64,000 bases of DNA from Mumia quercus (GTDB lineage: Bacteria; Actinomycetota; Actinomycetes; Propionibacteriales; Nocardioidaceae), in NCBI RefSeq assembly GCF_025506335.1, contig NZ_JANZYO010000005.1, positions 248,001 through 312,000 of the forward strand. Reading direction: 5' to 3'. Position 1 is the first letter of the stretch; every line of letters starts with the position of its first letter. Below the pieces are notes generated by a model that was given only the letters and a program-made list of their open reading frames with translations, was not told the DNA's origin and made no database searches. This document shows positions 16,139 to 24,591 of this stretch, in pieces. The position numbers and the translations under genes were made by a program.

Positions 16139-18013
16139 ATGAGCGACACCCTGGCTTTCCTGCGCCAGCGGCCCCTCCTTCTCCTCTCCCTCGGCGGACT
16201 CGCGCTCGGCCTGCTGTTCTGGGCTCTCGGCGAGACGGCCGCGCTGGCGGTGACGGCGTACGTGGTGCTCGGGGTGGTGATCCTCCAGACGGGCGTCGGC
16301 ATGGTCCGGGATCTCATGTCCGGGCGCTGGGGGCTCGACATCTTGGCCGTGGTCGCGATGATCGCGACCTTGGTCGTCGGCGAGTACGTCGCCGGCCTGA
16401 TCATCGCGCTCATGCTCACCGGCGGGGAGACGCTCGAGGCGTGGGCGGCCCGGCGGGCCACACGCGAGCTGGATGCTCTGCTCACGCGGGCGCCGGTCTT
16501 CGCCCAGCGCATCGACCCGCGCACCGGAGACACGGAGCAGGTCCGGGTCGAGGACGTGGCCGTCGGCGACGAGCTGCTCGTCCGCTCCTCCGAGATCCTG
16601 CCGGTCGACGGCACACTGCTCTCCGACCACGCCCTCATCGACGAGTCGTCGGTGACCGGCGAGCCGGTCCCTGTGTCGTACGTGGCGGGCGACACCCTGC
16701 TGTCCGGTACGACCAATGGCACCACGACGTTCCGGATGCGGGCCGAGAAGTCAGCCGCCGACTCCCAGTACGCGACGATCGTTCAGCTGGTCCAGGCCGC
16801 CGTCGAGTCGCGCGCTCCGATGGTCCGGCTCGCGGACCGATACGCCGTCCCGTTCACCCTCGTCTCGTTGCTCATCGCCACCGTCGCCGCGTACGTCAGC
16901 GGGGACGCTGTCCGCTTCGCCGAGGTCCTCGTCGTCGCGACACCCTGTCCGCTGCTGATCGCGGCGCCGGTGGCATTCATGGGCGGTATGAGCTCTGCCG
17001 CGAAGCTCAACGTCATCATCAAGGATGGTGGAGTCCTGGAGGTCCTGGCCAAGGTGCGGTCGGCCGCCTTCGACAAGACCGGCACCCTGACCCAGGGCCG
17101 CCCCGAGGTCGTCGAGATCCGGGCGGCCGAGCGGTCGGCGGACGAGACATTGAGACTCGCGGCGTCCGCCGAGCAGCAGTCGGTCCACGTCTTCGCCCAG
17201 CCGATCGTCGAGGTCGCCCTCCGCAAGAGCCTTGACCTCTGGGCGGTCACGTCGGCCGAGGAGGTCGCGACCCAGGGCGTCGAGGCGGTCATCGGTGACG
17301 GCTCACGCGTACGCGTCGGCAAGCCCGCGTTCATCGAGGACGCGGTCGGCACGTTGGAGAGGACCGCGCTCGCACCGGGCGAGACGGCCGTCTACGTGTC
17401 GATCGACGACGCGCTCGCCGGTGTCATCGTGCTGTCCGACCCCGTACGGCCCCACGCGGCTGAGACCGTCGCCCGGATGCGGGACGCGGGCGTCGATCAG
17501 ATCGTCATGATCACCGGGGACGTCGCTCCCACGGCGGAGTCGATCGCGCACGAGGTCGGGATCACCCGCGTCCACGCCGAGACCACGCCGCAGACGAAGG
17601 TCGAGATCGTCCGCGGCCTGGAGCCCCGGCCGACCCTGATGGTGGGCGACGGGATCAACGACGCGCCCGTGCTGGCTGTGGCGGACGCAGGCATCGCGAT
17701 GGCCGGCCGAGGAGCGACCGCCGCGAGCGAGTCCGCGTCGGCGGTCGTGACGTCCGACGACGTCGGACGGGTCGCCGACGCGATGGAGGTGTCGCGGCGC
17801 ACGATCTCCATCGCGCTCCAGGCGATCTGGCTCGGCATCGCCATCTCGATCGGCCTCATGCTCGTCGCCGCTTTCGGCTACCTGCCCGCCGTGGTCGGGG
17901 CGCTGCTGCAGGAGGTCGTCGACCTGCTGGCCATCGCGTGCGCGCTGCGTGCGTTGACCGTCCACCGCGCCGTCGGCCGCCGTGACGCCCGCCAGAGCCC
18001 GGCCGCGGCCTGA
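16139..18013 (+). CDS. heavy-metal P1B-like ATPase lacking a cytosolic metal-binding domain
   Basis: The 624-residue transporter has about eight TM helices. It has the actuator TGE loop (SVTGEPVP), CPL in the transport helix (VVATPCPLLIAAP), DKTGTLT with the phosphorylated Asp, TGD and GDGINDAPVL. There is no N-terminal HMA or His-rich domain. The SxHPxA motif of classical P1B pumps is replaced by SVHVFAQPI. These features suggest a less-studied P1B subgroup, and the metal cannot be read from the sequence. A TetR operator lies upstream. The ATG at 16139 has no clear Shine-Dalgarno. Confidence 0.88.
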   Translation: MSDTLAFLRQRPLLLLSLGGLALGLLFWALGETAALAVTAYVVLGVVILQTGVGMVRDLMSGRWGLDILAVVAMIATLVVGEYVAGLIIALMLTGGETLEAWAARRATRELDALLTRAPVFAQRIDPRTGDTEQVRVEDVAVGDELLVRSSEILPVDGTLLSDHALIDESSVTGEPVPVSYVAGDTLLSGTTNGTTTFRMRAEKSAADSQYATIVQLVQAAVESRAPMVRLADRYAVPFTLVSLLIATVAAYVSGDAVRFAEVLVVATPCPLLIAAPVAFMGGMSSAAKLNVIIKDGGVLEVLAKVRSAAFDKTGTLTQGRPEVVEIRAAERSADETLRLAASAEQQSVHVFAQPIVEVALRKSLDLWAVTSAEEVATQGVEAVIGDGSRVRVGKPAFIEDAVGTLERTALAPGETAVYVSIDDALAGVIVLSDPVRPHAAETVARMRDAGVDQIVMITGDVAPTAESIAHEVGITRVHAETTPQTKVEIVRGLEPRPTLMVGDGINDAPVLAVADAGIAMAGRGATAASESASAVVTSDDVGRVADAMEVSRRTISIALQAIWLGIAISIGLMLVAAFGYLPAVVGALLQEVVDLLAIACALRALTVHRAVGRRDARQSPAAA

Positions 18014-18093
18014 GCCGGCTAAAGGACCCGTCCGGGGTCGCTCAGGGGCGTCACCCATACCGCGCTCCTGCGCCCCGCCGATAGCGTCCTCGG

Positions 18094-19575
18094 GTGCCCA
18101 CCAAGAACCCTCTCCTGACGTTCCTGCTCGCGTGCGTCGTGTCGGTGATGCTCTGGCCGACTGGCGCGGCGGCCGCGTCGGAGCAGCGACTGGATCGCGA
18201 GGCGATCGACGGGTGGGTCCGCGACTACGCCGGACGCCACGGTCTTCCGGCTGCGGCGGTGGCGGTGGTCAAGGACGGCCAGACCGTCCACACGACCGCG
18301 GTGGGCACCATCCGAGGTACTGAGGCAGTCACCGATCGCACGCCGATGGCGATCGGGTCGGTCAGCAAGACGATGACCGCCTTCGCTGTCCTGCAGCTCG
18401 TCGACCGCGGTGAGCTGGCGCTCGACGACCCTGTGCGGACACACCTTCCGGAGTTCGCCGTCGACGACGCCCGCGTCGGCGACGTCACCGTCCGCCACCT
18501 GCTCAGCCACACCTCCGGCCTTCCCAACCCCGTGCTCGTACCCCCGGCCGGCTCGTTGGAGCAGGCGGTGGCGAATATCGGCGAGACCACGTTGGCCTCC
18601 GACCCAGGCGCCGCGTACGCGTACAGCAACCTGAACTACTGGACGGCGGCGCGACTGGTGGAGGTGGTCTCCGGTCGGACGTTCGCCGAGTACCTGGAAG
18701 CGCACGTCTTCCAGCCGCTCGGCATGACGGACACGCACGCGGTCGTCCGCAGCGGCGCCGCGGTGGCCGGGATGGAGGACGGACACGTCACCGCGTACGG
18801 GCTCGCTCTGCCGCTGCGGGAGATGGCTGCGGTCGTCGGCGGCTCCGGGGGAGTGGTCAGCACCGCGCGCGACATGGGGCGGTGGCTCGGCATGTACCAG
18901 CGCGGCGGGGTGGCCGAGGACGGGAGCCGCCTCCTCTCCGAGCAGCTGGTGGAGGAGTCCCTCCGTCGTCAGCCCGGTGCGCGCACGTACGGCTTGGGGT
19001 GGCAGCACACGAGCACCGCGGACCCGGCGAGGGTGGGGCACGACGGCTCGCTCACCCGCTACAGCGCGCGGGCCGACCTCGTGGCGTCGAGTGGCTACGG
19101 TGTCGTCGTCCTGCTCAACAGCTACACGCCGACCTACCAGCACCCCTTCTCGCTCAGCACCGGCGTGATCGAGGTGACCGAGGGCTCCGCTCCCACGGTC
19201 GGAGCCCCGGTGGCCACCCTGATCGACGCTGCGGTCGGCGTCCTGACCGTGGGGGCGCTGGGCCTCCTCGTCCTCGGCGTACGCCGGTCCCGTGCGTGGA
19301 CCGAGAAGCGTCGCGGCCACCCGACCTGGCGGTTCGCCCTGCGCCTCCTGCCTCAGCTGCTCGTGGTGACGGCCGTCGCCGGCGTGTACTTCGTGCTGCC
19401 GAGGGTCAACGCCAACGAGGCCACTCCGGTGGATGCGTTCGGGCTCTGGCCGGCGGCGATGACGCTGCTCCTCGTCGCGGGCACCGGCAGCACGTGTCTG
19501 GTCCTCGCACGGGTCTGGCAGCGGACCCGGTCCGGGCGTCCTCCTAGAGGCCGGCCGACTCCAGCACCGTCGTGA
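18094..19575 (+). CDS. secreted/membrane serine beta-lactamase-like hydrolase
   Basis: The 493-residue protein has a signal peptide (residues 1-28, ending AAAA), a class C-like beta-lactamase/PBP domain and a C-terminal tail with about three TM helices (from about residue 375). Active-site elements are SVSK (S-x-x-K) near residue 89, YSN in YAYSNLNY and HDG near the end of the domain. The fold includes esterases, D-aminopeptidases and PBP-like enzymes. The substrate here is unknown. The GTG start follows TAGCGT (18082-18087) by 6 nt (leaderless). The 3' end overlaps the convergent hydrolase gene by 32 bp. Confidence 0.87.
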   Translation: MPTKNPLLTFLLACVVSVMLWPTGAAAASEQRLDREAIDGWVRDYAGRHGLPAAAVAVVKDGQTVHTTAVGTIRGTEAVTDRTPMAIGSVSKTMTAFAVLQLVDRGELALDDPVRTHLPEFAVDDARVGDVTVRHLLSHTSGLPNPVLVPPAGSLEQAVANIGETTLASDPGAAYAYSNLNYWTAARLVEVVSGRTFAEYLEAHVFQPLGMTDTHAVVRSGAAVAGMEDGHVTAYGLALPLREMAAVVGGSGGVVSTARDMGRWLGMYQRGGVAEDGSRLLSEQLVEESLRRQPGARTYGLGWQHTSTADPARVGHDGSLTRYSARADLVASSGYGVVVLLNSYTPTYQHPFSLSTGVIEVTEGSAPTVGAPVATLIDAAVGVLTVGALGLLVLGVRRSRAWTEKRRGHPTWRFALRLLPQLLVVTAVAGVYFVLPRVNANEATPVDAFGLWPAAMTLLLVAGTGSTCLVLARVWQRTRSGRPPRGRPTPAPS

Positions 19576-20284
19576 GCTCCGCCGGACGGCTCACCATCGG
19601 CCAGTGCCACGTCGGAAGCTCGACGTAGGTCCAGCCGTCGCCGACCATGTGCGCGAACACGGGCACGTGCGGCGCCATCTCCTGCAGCTGGTGCAGGCTA
19701 AAGCTGCAGAGCACGCCGGTGCGAGGGATGTCTTGCCAGGCACCGGTGAGCGCGACCGGCTCGGCGGCCGTCAGCCAGGGCTGTGGGCGGGAGTCTTCGA
19801 CGAGCGCGGCGACGGCGTCGTCGTCGACCTCGGGCACGTCCGCGGCAAGCTCGGCCCACGGCGGGGGTGGCAGCTTCCAGCCCTCGCCTCGGGTCTTCAC
19901 GAGCTCTTCGTTGGCTGCGCGGGCGTCGGGCCCTTCGAAGTCGGCCTGCGCGATGCCGTTCGGCAGCGGACCCGAGTCGACGTAGACGAGTCGCGTCACG
20001 CGCTCAGGCACGCGGTCTGCCGCACCGGTCGTCACGAGCGCTCCGTAGCTGTGCCCGACGAGCACGACGTCGCGCAGGTCGTGCCCCTCGAGCATGTCCA
20101 CGAGATCGGCGATGTGGCTCGACAGGTCGGTCTCGGGCGACGCGAGGCCGGCGCGCGAACCCATGCCGGGGAGGTCGACGGCGTGAACGACGTGGCCGCG
20201 CTCCCGCAGCGCCTCGGCGACGGGGCCCCAGACGGCGGCGCTGAGCCAGAAGCCGGGGACGAGGACGTAGGTGGTGGTGTTCAT
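19544..20284 (-). CDS. alpha/beta-hydrolase fold protein
   Basis: The 246-residue protein has the canonical start YVLVPGFWLSAAVW (oxyanion loop), the nucleophile elbow GHSYG near residue 97 and a late His in WHWPM. It belongs to the soluble esterase-like alpha/beta hydrolases. The substrate is unpredictable. TAGTGT at 20291-20296 lies 6 nt before the ATG, so the transcript is probably leaderless. It is divergent from a WYL regulator that may control it. Confidence 0.88.
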   Translation of the reverse strand: MNTTTYVLVPGFWLSAAVWGPVAEALRERGHVVHAVDLPGMGSRAGLASPETDLSSHIADLVDMLEGHDLRDVVLVGHSYGALVTTGAADRVPERVTRLVYVDSGPLPNGIAQADFEGPDARAANEELVKTRGEGWKLPPPPWAELAADVPEVDDDAVAALVEDSRPQPWLTAAEPVALTGAWQDIPRTGVLCSFSLHQLQEMAPHVPVFAHMVGDGWTYVELPTWHWPMVSRPAELTTVLESAGL

Positions 20285-20341
20285 ACGACGACACTAGGCT
20301 TGATTGTGGACAGGATCCGCCCGGTATGACGAAGGGAAACC

Positions 20342-21316
20342 ATGACGCGCCCGACGGCCCGGGTGCTCGCCATGCTCGAGCTGCTGCAGGCGGGCGGCCA
20401 GCGCACGGTCGGCGAGCTCGCCTCTCGCCTCGGGGTCGACGAACGCACGGTCCGGCGCTATGCCGAGCATCTCGCAGACCTCGGCGTCCCTGTCGAGGCG
20501 CAGCGCGGCAGGTACGGCGGCTACCGGCTCCTGCCGGGCTACAAGCTTCCGCCGCTGATGCTCACCGACGACGAAGCGGTCGCCGTCGCCCTCGGGCTCA
20601 GCGCCGCCGATCGCGCGGGGCTCGCCACGACCGATCCGGCCGCCACGGCCAGCGCGCTGGCGAAGGTGTCGCGCGTGCTGCCGCGTGCCCTGGGCGAGCG
20701 CCTCGAGAGCCTGTTGTCGACCGCGCAGTACACGACCCCGGTACGCCCGACCGCTCCCGCAGGCGCCGACACGTTGCTCGACCTCGCCTCGGCTGCGCGG
20801 GCACGGCGTACGGTGGCGTTCACCTACACGGCCTGGGACGGACGGGAGTCGCGGCGCGAGCTCGACGTGTACGGGCTGGTCTTCCACTCCGGCCGCTGGT
20901 ACGCCAGCGGGTACGACCACGGACGTGACGCCGTACGGACCTTCCGCCTGGACCGCATCGCCTCGGTCGACCAGGGCGACCGCTCGTACGAGGTCCCGGC
21001 GGACTTCGACGCCAGGACGCAGGTCGTGTCGGGCATCGCGGCGGTCAGGTGGTCGCACGAGGTCTCCGTGGTCCTACGGACCAGCCTGGAGGAGGCCGGC
21101 GAGCGGCTACCCCAGAGCGTCGGGCGCCTGAGCGAGCACGCTGACGGCGTGCTCCTCGAGACGCGCGCCGAGCAGCTCGACGGCATGGCTCGCATGCTCG
21201 CAGGGCTCGGGTGGGACTTCGAGGTCCTCGCACCGCACGCGCTCCGCGACGAGGTGGTGAGCCTGTCCGACCGCCTCCGTGCCAGTGCTCTCCGCGGAAC
21301 GGATCCTCGCCGCTGA
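20342..21316 (+). CDS. YafY-type HTH-WYL transcriptional regulator
   Basis: The 324-residue protein has an N-terminal HTH_11 domain (MLELLQAGGQRTVGELASRL, with recognition helix VDERTVRRYAEHL). A WYL sensing domain follows at residues about 140-220 (GRWYASGYD, TFRLDRI), then a WCX-like C-terminal region. WYL proteins sense nucleotides or other small ligands. The ATG is preceded by GAAGGGAAACC. It is divergent from the alpha/beta hydrolase gene. Confidence 0.9.
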   Translation: MTRPTARVLAMLELLQAGGQRTVGELASRLGVDERTVRRYAEHLADLGVPVEAQRGRYGGYRLLPGYKLPPLMLTDDEAVAVALGLSAADRAGLATTDPAATASALAKVSRVLPRALGERLESLLSTAQYTTPVRPTAPAGADTLLDLASAARARRTVAFTYTAWDGRESRRELDVYGLVFHSGRWYASGYDHGRDAVRTFRLDRIASVDQGDRSYEVPADFDARTQVVSGIAAVRWSHEVSVVLRTSLEEAGERLPQSVGRLSEHADGVLLETRAEQLDGMARMLAGLGWDFEVLAPHALRDEVVSLSDRLRASALRGTDPRR

Positions 21317-21471
21317 CGACGTCCGGGAGGTGTCCCAGGCAGGAAACTGGGAGAGTAGAGCGTGAGTCGCCATCCCAGATCAGATCCCCCTAGAGCCCGT
21401 CGCCGGTCGAGACAGGGAGCCCGCTGCACTCGCGGCCCCTACCCGGCGGCCTCGACATCTCAGGAGGAGAA

Positions 21472-22527
21472 ATGAAGGCACTGGTCTACCACGGTCCCGG
21501 CAGCAAGGCTTGGGAGGACGTTCCCGATCCACAGATCCAGCAGCCGACCGACATCATCGTGCGGATCGACACGACCACGATCTGCGGCACGGACCTGCAC
21601 ATCCTCAAGGGCGACGTGCCGGCGGTGACGGGTGGGCGGATCCTCGGTCACGAGGGGGTCGGCACCGTCACCGAGGTGGGCTCCGCAGTGTCCACGGTGG
21701 CCGTCGGCGACCGGGTGCTGCTCTCGTGCGTGAGCGCGTGCGGTGCCTGCTCGTACTGTCACCAGGGCCTCTACGCGCACTGTCTGGCCGACGAGGGCGC
21801 CAGCGGCATCGGCTGGATCTTCGGTCACCTTATCGACGGCACCCAGGCGGAGCTGGTCCGTGTGCCGTTCGCGGACAACTCCGTCTACAAGCTGCCCGAG
21901 GGCGTCAGCGACGAGGCCGCGGTCATGCTGTCCGACATCCTCCCGACCTCGTTCGAGATCGGGGTCAGGTACGGCAGGGTGAAGCCTGGCGACGTGGTCG
22001 CGGTGGTCGGCTCCGGGCCGATCGGCCTGGCCGCGATGATGACCGCGACCCTGTACGGCGCGGCCCGGATCATCGCACTGGACCTCGACGACAACCGGCT
22101 GGAGCAGGCGCTGCGCTTCGGGGCGACCGACGCCGTCAACAGCGGCGACCCGGACTGGCGGGAGCAGGTGCTCGCGATGACGGACGGGCTCGGCGTGGAC
22201 GTGGCGATCGAGGCCGTGGGCATCCCGGCGACGTTCGACGCCTGCACCACGATCATCCGGCCTGGTGGAACCATCGCCAACGTGGGCGTGCACGGAGCGC
22301 CGGTGGAGCTGCAGCTGCAGGACCTGTGGATCATGGACATCGCGATCACCATGGGTCTGGTGAGCACCTCGACCACGCCGATGCTGCTGAAGCTGGTCGC
22401 CCAGCACAAGCTGGAGGCCGAGAAGTTCGCGACCCACCACTTCAAGCTCGACGAGATGATGGACGCCTACGACACCTTCGGCCGCGCCGCGGAGACAGGG
22501 GCGCTGAAGGTCGTGATCTCCCGCTGA
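21472..22527 (+). CDS. zinc-dependent alcohol dehydrogenase (MDR family)
   Basis: The 351-residue medium-chain dehydrogenase has catalytic zinc ligands in ICGTDLHILKG and GHEGVG. Its structural-zinc cysteines are in CVSACGACSYCHQG followed by HC, and the Rossmann NAD(P) site is VVGSGPIGLAA. The overall pattern resembles bacterial secondary alcohol dehydrogenases. A very strong ribosome-binding site (AGGAGGAG) lies 4-5 nt before the ATG. The substrate is unknown. Confidence 0.92.
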   Translation: MKALVYHGPGSKAWEDVPDPQIQQPTDIIVRIDTTTICGTDLHILKGDVPAVTGGRILGHEGVGTVTEVGSAVSTVAVGDRVLLSCVSACGACSYCHQGLYAHCLADEGASGIGWIFGHLIDGTQAELVRVPFADNSVYKLPEGVSDEAAVMLSDILPTSFEIGVRYGRVKPGDVVAVVGSGPIGLAAMMTATLYGAARIIALDLDDNRLEQALRFGATDAVNSGDPDWREQVLAMTDGLGVDVAIEAVGIPATFDACTTIIRPGGTIANVGVHGAPVELQLQDLWIMDIAITMGLVSTSTTPMLLKLVAQHKLEAEKFATHHFKLDEMMDAYDTFGRAAETGALKVVISR

Positions 22528-22544
22528 GTCACGGGGCGGTCGGC

Positions 22545-22835
22545 TCAGGCTGCGAAACTGGCGATCGGTGCCATCTCGAGGAACTCGCGGGCGCCTTCGC
22601 AGCGGTCGTCGAGCCCGACCCGGTAACGCTGAAAGGACCTGAGCCGGGGGAGGGGCTGCGGGAGGTCCGCACCCTCGACGACTTCGATGAACGTGCGGGT
22701 GCCGGTGACCCGGTACGTGGTCCACGCGATGCCGTCGGGCTGGGTGGTGGCGAGTTCGCGGTACACGTCCTGCAGCAGGTCGAGATGGGTCTCCAGCTCG
22801 TCGTGCTTCACGGTGTAACGCATCAGGGCGTGCAT
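22545..22835 (-). CDS. ABM-like dimeric alpha/beta-barrel protein
   Basis: The 96-residue protein starts MHALMRYTVK and contains TTYRVTGTRTFIEVV, as expected for an antibiotic-biosynthesis-monooxygenase-like ferredoxin fold. Such small barrels act as cofactor-free monooxygenases or as accessory proteins. The gene lies 15 nt downstream of the XRE regulator on the same strand and is probably cotranscribed. Confidence 0.7.
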   Translation of the reverse strand: MHALMRYTVKHDELETHLDLLQDVYRELATTQPDGIAWTTYRVTGTRTFIEVVEGADLPQPLPRLRSFQRYRVGLDDRCEGAREFLEMAPIASFAA

Positions 22836-22850
22836 CGAACGTGACCTCCT

Positions 22851-23717
22851 TCAGCGCCCGGTCGTCGAGCGCAGGTTGCGGGGTTGGCGGCCGACGAGCC
22901 GATCGAGAGCAGCGCTCGCAGCGGAGTCGGCGGGAAGGTACGTGATCAGGCGCTGAGGGTCGCGGTCGGCGAGGTCGAGGCTTTCGAACGTGAGTCGGAG
23001 CGGACCTACCGCGGGATGGTCGATGCTGTGCAGACCGGTCTGGCCCGAGGTCAGAGGCCGCAGCCGCCAGCGGGCGGCGAACGTCTCGCCGCCGGTGACG
23101 GTGAGATGCTCGGCGAGCGCGTCCACGGCGGGGTCCCCGCGGCGGTTGGTGTGGAGGAAAGCGATCTGCTCGTCCAGGACCGCCGACCAGTCGGGATAGG
23201 CGTCTCGGGCGCGCGGGTCGCCCACCAAGAAGTTCAGCACGTTCGGCGTTTCGTGGCCCCGGCCGAGATCGAGGAGACCGAGAGGCCGGGCAAGACGGTC
23301 GTACGCGTCGTTCCAGGCAAGCAGGTCGGTCAGGTGGTTGACCACGACGGCCGGCGCGGGATGCAGCTGGTCGAGGATGGCGCGCACCGTGGGTCGTACC
23401 GTCTGGGCGGCCCTCTGACGCGCGTGTGCGCACAGCTCGGTTCCCTGGCTGATCGTGGCGAGCTGTTGGAGGTGGTCGCGGTCCGCCGCGGTGAGCCGCA
23501 GCGCCTGGGCCAAGGCACCCAGCACCTGAGTCGAGGGGCGGGCGTCACGGCCCTGCTCGAGGCGGGTGAGGTATTCCACGCTGATCCCCGCCAGGGTGGC
23601 GAGCTCGGAACGTCTCAGGCCAGGGGTCTGTCGTCGGCCCCCGCTCGGGAGGCCGACATCGTCGGGCTTCACCGCTTCGCGCCGGGCGCGGAGGAAGTCC
23701 CCCAGCTCGTTGGTCAT
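22851..23717 (-). CDS. XRE-family regulator with MmyB-like ligand-binding domain
   Basis: The 288-residue protein begins LGDFLRARRE. The helix-turn-helix TPGLRRSELATLAGISVEYLTRLEQG (given here only as a location, residues about 32-57) carries the family hallmark. The C-terminal MmyB PAS-like domain contains VVVNHLTDLLAWND and HPAVGPLRLTFE. MmyB-type regulators often control a divergent oxidoreductase and may bind a fatty acid. The divergent FMN reductase at 23824 fits. The ATG at 23717 is chosen, and a GTG immediately before it (23720) would add one residue. Confidence 0.92.
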   Translation of the reverse strand: MTNELGDFLRARREAVKPDDVGLPSGGRRQTPGLRRSELATLAGISVEYLTRLEQGRDARPSTQVLGALAQALRLTAADRDHLQQLATISQGTELCAHARQRAAQTVRPTVRAILDQLHPAPAVVVNHLTDLLAWNDAYDRLARPLGLLDLGRGHETPNVLNFLVGDPRARDAYPDWSAVLDEQIAFLHTNRRGDPAVDALAEHLTVTGGETFAARWRLRPLTSGQTGLHSIDHPAVGPLRLTFESLDLADRDPQRLITYLPADSAASAALDRLVGRQPRNLRSTTGR

Positions 23718-23752
23718 CACCTGACCTAGTCTGCCCGGCCGCGAGGGGAGAC

Positions 23753-23775
23753 GGGTGGCCCCGCGAGGGCCACCC
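23753..23775. promoter_or_regulatory. hairpin in the XRE/FMN-reductase intergenic region
   Basis: A perfect 8-bp stem (GGGTGGCC / GGCCACCC) with a 7-nt loop is followed on the + strand by TTT. It could be an operator for the MmyB-type regulator or an attenuator in the FMN-reductase leader. The sequence alone does not decide. Confidence 0.4.
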
Positions 23776-23823
23776 TTTCGACGGTCTACCCGCCACCAGG
23801 CGCTCCCCGGCCACCCTCACAGC

Positions 23824-24522
23824 ATGACGATTATCGACACCATCGGATCCAGCATCAGCGAGCCGTCCCCGCTTCGGCTGGGCGTGATCGTGGGCGCCAC
23901 GCGACCGGGGCGCAAGGCAGCTCAGGTTGCCGCCTGGGTGCGCGACCTCGCCGCGCGCCATCCGCAGGTCCAGGCGGGGAGGCTGGAACTCCGACCGATC
24001 GACCTGGCCGAGGTGGGGCTACCGCTCCTCGATGAGCCGGTAGCGGCGGCGTTCGGCGACTACCTGCATCCTCACACCCGTACGTGGGCTGAGACGATCC
24101 GGGCGTGTGACGGCTTCGTGTTCGTCACCCCTGAGTACAACCACTCGATCCCGGCTGCCCTGAAGAACGCCCTCGACTACCTCTACACCGAGTGGCACCA
24201 CAAGCCCGCAGGGATCGTCAGCTACGGACTGGTCGGCGGCACCCGGGCCGCGCAACATTTGCGCACGATCCTTCTCGAGCTCAAGTCGGTGCCTGTGGGA
24301 GAGGTGACGTTGTCGGTCTTCGAGGACTTCACCTACACCGACATGACCGACCCAGCCAGCCCGTTCGAGGTCGCCCCGCGCGACCACCAGCCGCCCGCAG
24401 TCATCGAGCTGCTCGACCATCTCGTCGCGTACGCCGAGGCGCTTGCCCCGCTGCGCGTGGCGCTCGCTCCGATCGTCGGCGCGACCGTAGCCGGTGCGGG
24501 CGGAGATGCGACCGGCCCCTGA
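23824..24522 (+). CDS. NAD(P)H-dependent FMN reductase-like flavoprotein
   Basis: The 232-residue protein has the flavodoxin-like fold. The phosphate-binding loop is VGATRPGRKA (near residue 25), and the flavin-contacting segment is VTPEYNHSIPAALKNALDYL. Members reduce FMN, quinones or chromate with NAD(P)H. The ATG at 23824 gives a start shortly before the first beta strand. It is divergent from the XRE/MmyB regulator, a common pairing that suggests control by it. Confidence 0.9.
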   Translation: MTIIDTIGSSISEPSPLRLGVIVGATRPGRKAAQVAAWVRDLAARHPQVQAGRLELRPIDLAEVGLPLLDEPVAAAFGDYLHPHTRTWAETIRACDGFVFVTPEYNHSIPAALKNALDYLYTEWHHKPAGIVSYGLVGGTRAAQHLRTILLELKSVPVGEVTLSVFEDFTYTDMTDPASPFEVAPRDHQPPAVIELLDHLVAYAEALAPLRVALAPIVGATVAGAGGDATGP

Positions 24523-24554
24523 CCCGCGAGGTCAACTCGCAGGCCAGGGGCCGG
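24512..24554. terminator. bidirectional terminator between FMN reductase and glnA
   Basis: A 10-bp perfect GC-rich inverted repeat (24512-24521 / 24545-24554) overlaps the FMN-reductase stop codon and lies between two convergent genes. Confidence 0.5.
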
Positions 24555-24591
24555 CTCACTGCCATCCGCGCTGGTGAGCGCGATCAGCGGA

